A stretch of DNA of 64,000 nucleotides, from assembly GCF_025685415.1 (NCBI RefSeq), contig NZ_JAGSYB010000001.1:1550001-1614000 (forward strand), given 5' to 3'. A model generated the notes under the pieces. It saw only the letters and a list, made by a program, of their open reading frames with translations, made no database searches and was not told where the DNA came from. Position numbers and translations under genes: made by a program. Origin of the DNA: Terriglobus aquaticus (lineage in GTDB: Bacteria; Acidobacteriota; Terriglobia; Terriglobales; Acidobacteriaceae). Positions 63,123 to 64,000 of this stretch are shown here, one piece after another (the stretch's first letter is position 1; each line of letters opens with the position of its first letter).

Positions 63123-63512
63123 CTACTTACCTGACGCCAGCAACAATTGGATCAGCTGCATCGTCTCGCTGGCCGGCAATTGTCGTGCCATGACCAGCAC
63201 CGTGTCGGTACGGACCTTCTCCCGCCAGAAACTTAACATCTGCGGAGCAATCGCTGCAAACGAGATGCCTGTCGCCGTGAACAGGCCCGTAATCGCCAGC
63301 GTGTTTGCACGGTAGACATAGATCAGAAAGCAGCAACCCGCAAACACGGCCACCAAAGCTCCGATACAGAGCCGAAAATACATCTCGTTGTTGGTAATCA
63401 CCGTTTTCAGGTCGGCAATAAGCTGTTCTTGTGAAGGCTGGGTCTCTTGGGCGGCTACCGCTTCACCTAGATGGTAAGAACGCGCACCTAATACGTCTCT
63501 TAGCCTTCTCAT
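63123..63512 (-). CDS. Small two-helix membrane protein of unknown function
   Basis: The 129-residue protein has a soluble N-terminus, two transmembrane segments (LCIGALVAVFAGCCFLIYVY and TLAITGLFTATGISFAAIA) and a soluble C-terminus. I do not recognise the family. AGGAG lies six to eight bases before the ATG, and the ATG overlaps the stop of the upstream gene by four bases, which strongly supports both as real genes in one operon. Confidence 0.65.
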   Translation of the reverse strand: MRRLRDVLGARSYHLGEAVAAQETQPSQEQLIADLKTVITNNEMYFRLCIGALVAVFAGCCFLIYVYRANTLAITGLFTATGISFAAIAPQMLSFWREKVRTDTVLVMARQLPASETMQLIQLLLASGK

Positions 63513-63994
63513 CCTTTTCTCCTGAACGTCTCGCGAACGTCAAAGCTGGCTTCGGGGAAAGTTTTAGCCGTCCGGTGAATACGGTCGATGACCTGGCGAT
63601 AGAAAGCCATTCGGACTGAAAGGTCAGCGCTTTGTTCATTGCATAGGCAGTGCGTGCCGGGACACGCATCGTGGATCAATTGCGCGAGCAGCACGGAATT
63701 GCATACCGTCAGGTCTAGCCAGGAAGGCATCCGTTCGGGAAGCCCGGCCAGAATGTCGGTGACCGTCTGAAAGCCTTCGCTGAATTCCACTGCTGCTCCC
63801 CGGCGGAACATGCCCGGAGCAGCATCTTCAAGCTGCAGCCTGCGAAGTTGCCACTGCACCTGCTGCGCGGTCAGAAAACCTGCCTGCTTGGCAGCCGGGC
63901 TGTTCTCGTTCAGACGGCCTTCCAGCGCGCGGTTCAGCAAAGCGAGCAACTCGCCTGCTTCCATCTCGCGATCCATCGCCACTTCGCAGTCCAT
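63509..63994 (-). CDS. Hypothetical protein, possibly continuing past the window edge
   Basis: The frame encodes 161 residues from an ATG at 63994 and is open to the window end, so the true start may lie outside. An internal ATG at 63976 (MDREMEAGEL) is an alternative. The protein appears soluble and helical, with a Cys cluster (CPGTHCLC). I do not recognise the family. It is coupled by an ATGA overlap to the small membrane protein. Confidence 0.55.
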   Translation of the reverse strand: MDCEVAMDREMEAGELLALLNRALEGRLNENSPAAKQAGFLTAQQVQWQLRRLQLEDAAPGMFRRGAAVEFSEGFQTVTDILAGLPERMPSWLDLTVCNSVLLAQLIHDACPGTHCLCNEQSADLSVRMAFYRQVIDRIHRTAKTFPEASFDVRETFRRKG

Positions 63995-64000
63995 CGCGAT

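Overview
The window looks like chromosome of a soil-type acidobacterium (Acidobacteriaceae, of the Terriglobus/Granulicella/Edaphobacter kind). Three very large receptors with an N-terminal carboxypeptidase-like fold and a TonB-dependent barrel (Oar type) each sit beside glycoside hydrolases. The DNA is GC-rich, secreted enzymes often carry twin-arginine leaders, and many genes overlap by one to four bases. The genus assignment is inference from gene families, not from a marker gene.

Region 1 (about 0-20 kb) is mostly housekeeping. It holds a sugar nucleotidyltransferase with a CgeB-like glycosyltransferase, a histone-H1-like Lys/Ala-rich protein, RNase HII with a PIG-L deacetylase, the periplasmic methionine sulfoxide repair pair MsrPQ, an FAA-hydrolase-like enzyme, the end-joining protein Ku, MscL with a zinc-ribbon tail, and ThiC. 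A cytochrome c maturation operon follows (ccmE, ccmA, ybaK, ccmB, ccmC, ccmD, then a beta-propeller lipoprotein). Its CcmE has Cys where the classical haem-binding His would be. A SpoIIE-type phosphatase and a BrkB-like membrane protein lie on the other strand.

Region 2 (20-30 kb) is a first glycan locus: LacI regulator, MFS transporter, TonB receptor, a GH39-like and a GH144-like enzyme. Two palindromic operators sit just downstream of a recognisable promoter in front of the receptor.

Region 3 (30-37 kb) is an acyl-transfer cassette on the minus strand (FkbH-like HAD protein, acyl carrier protein, MBOAT transferase, SGNH-like membrane protein), divergent from a GT-C type glycosyltransferase. 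It may attach a glycerate-derived or other acyl group to an envelope glycan and is the strongest candidate for a little-described system.

Region 4 (37-60 kb) is a second, larger glycan region. A TonB receptor with a palindromic operator faces a duplicated M42 peptidase and a FadR-type regulator. After a GmhA-like isomerase comes a third TonB receptor, divergent from a GH38-ROK kinase-GH97 operon, then a LacI regulator, a GH31 enzyme, a NagA-like deacetylase and a CehA-like metallohydrolase. Three near-identical LacI-type palindromes link the receptor, the GH38 operon and the GH31/nagA pair into one predicted regulon for a mannose- and amino-sugar-containing glycan.

Region 5 (60.6-64 kb) is gene-poor and decayed: a perfect 14-bp orphan hairpin, a 20-base match to a tRNA 3' end, a metallophosphoesterase pseudogene with an internal deletion, frame remnants without start codons, a lone winged-helix protein and two unrecognised overlapping genes that run towards the window edge. 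It resembles an island boundary.
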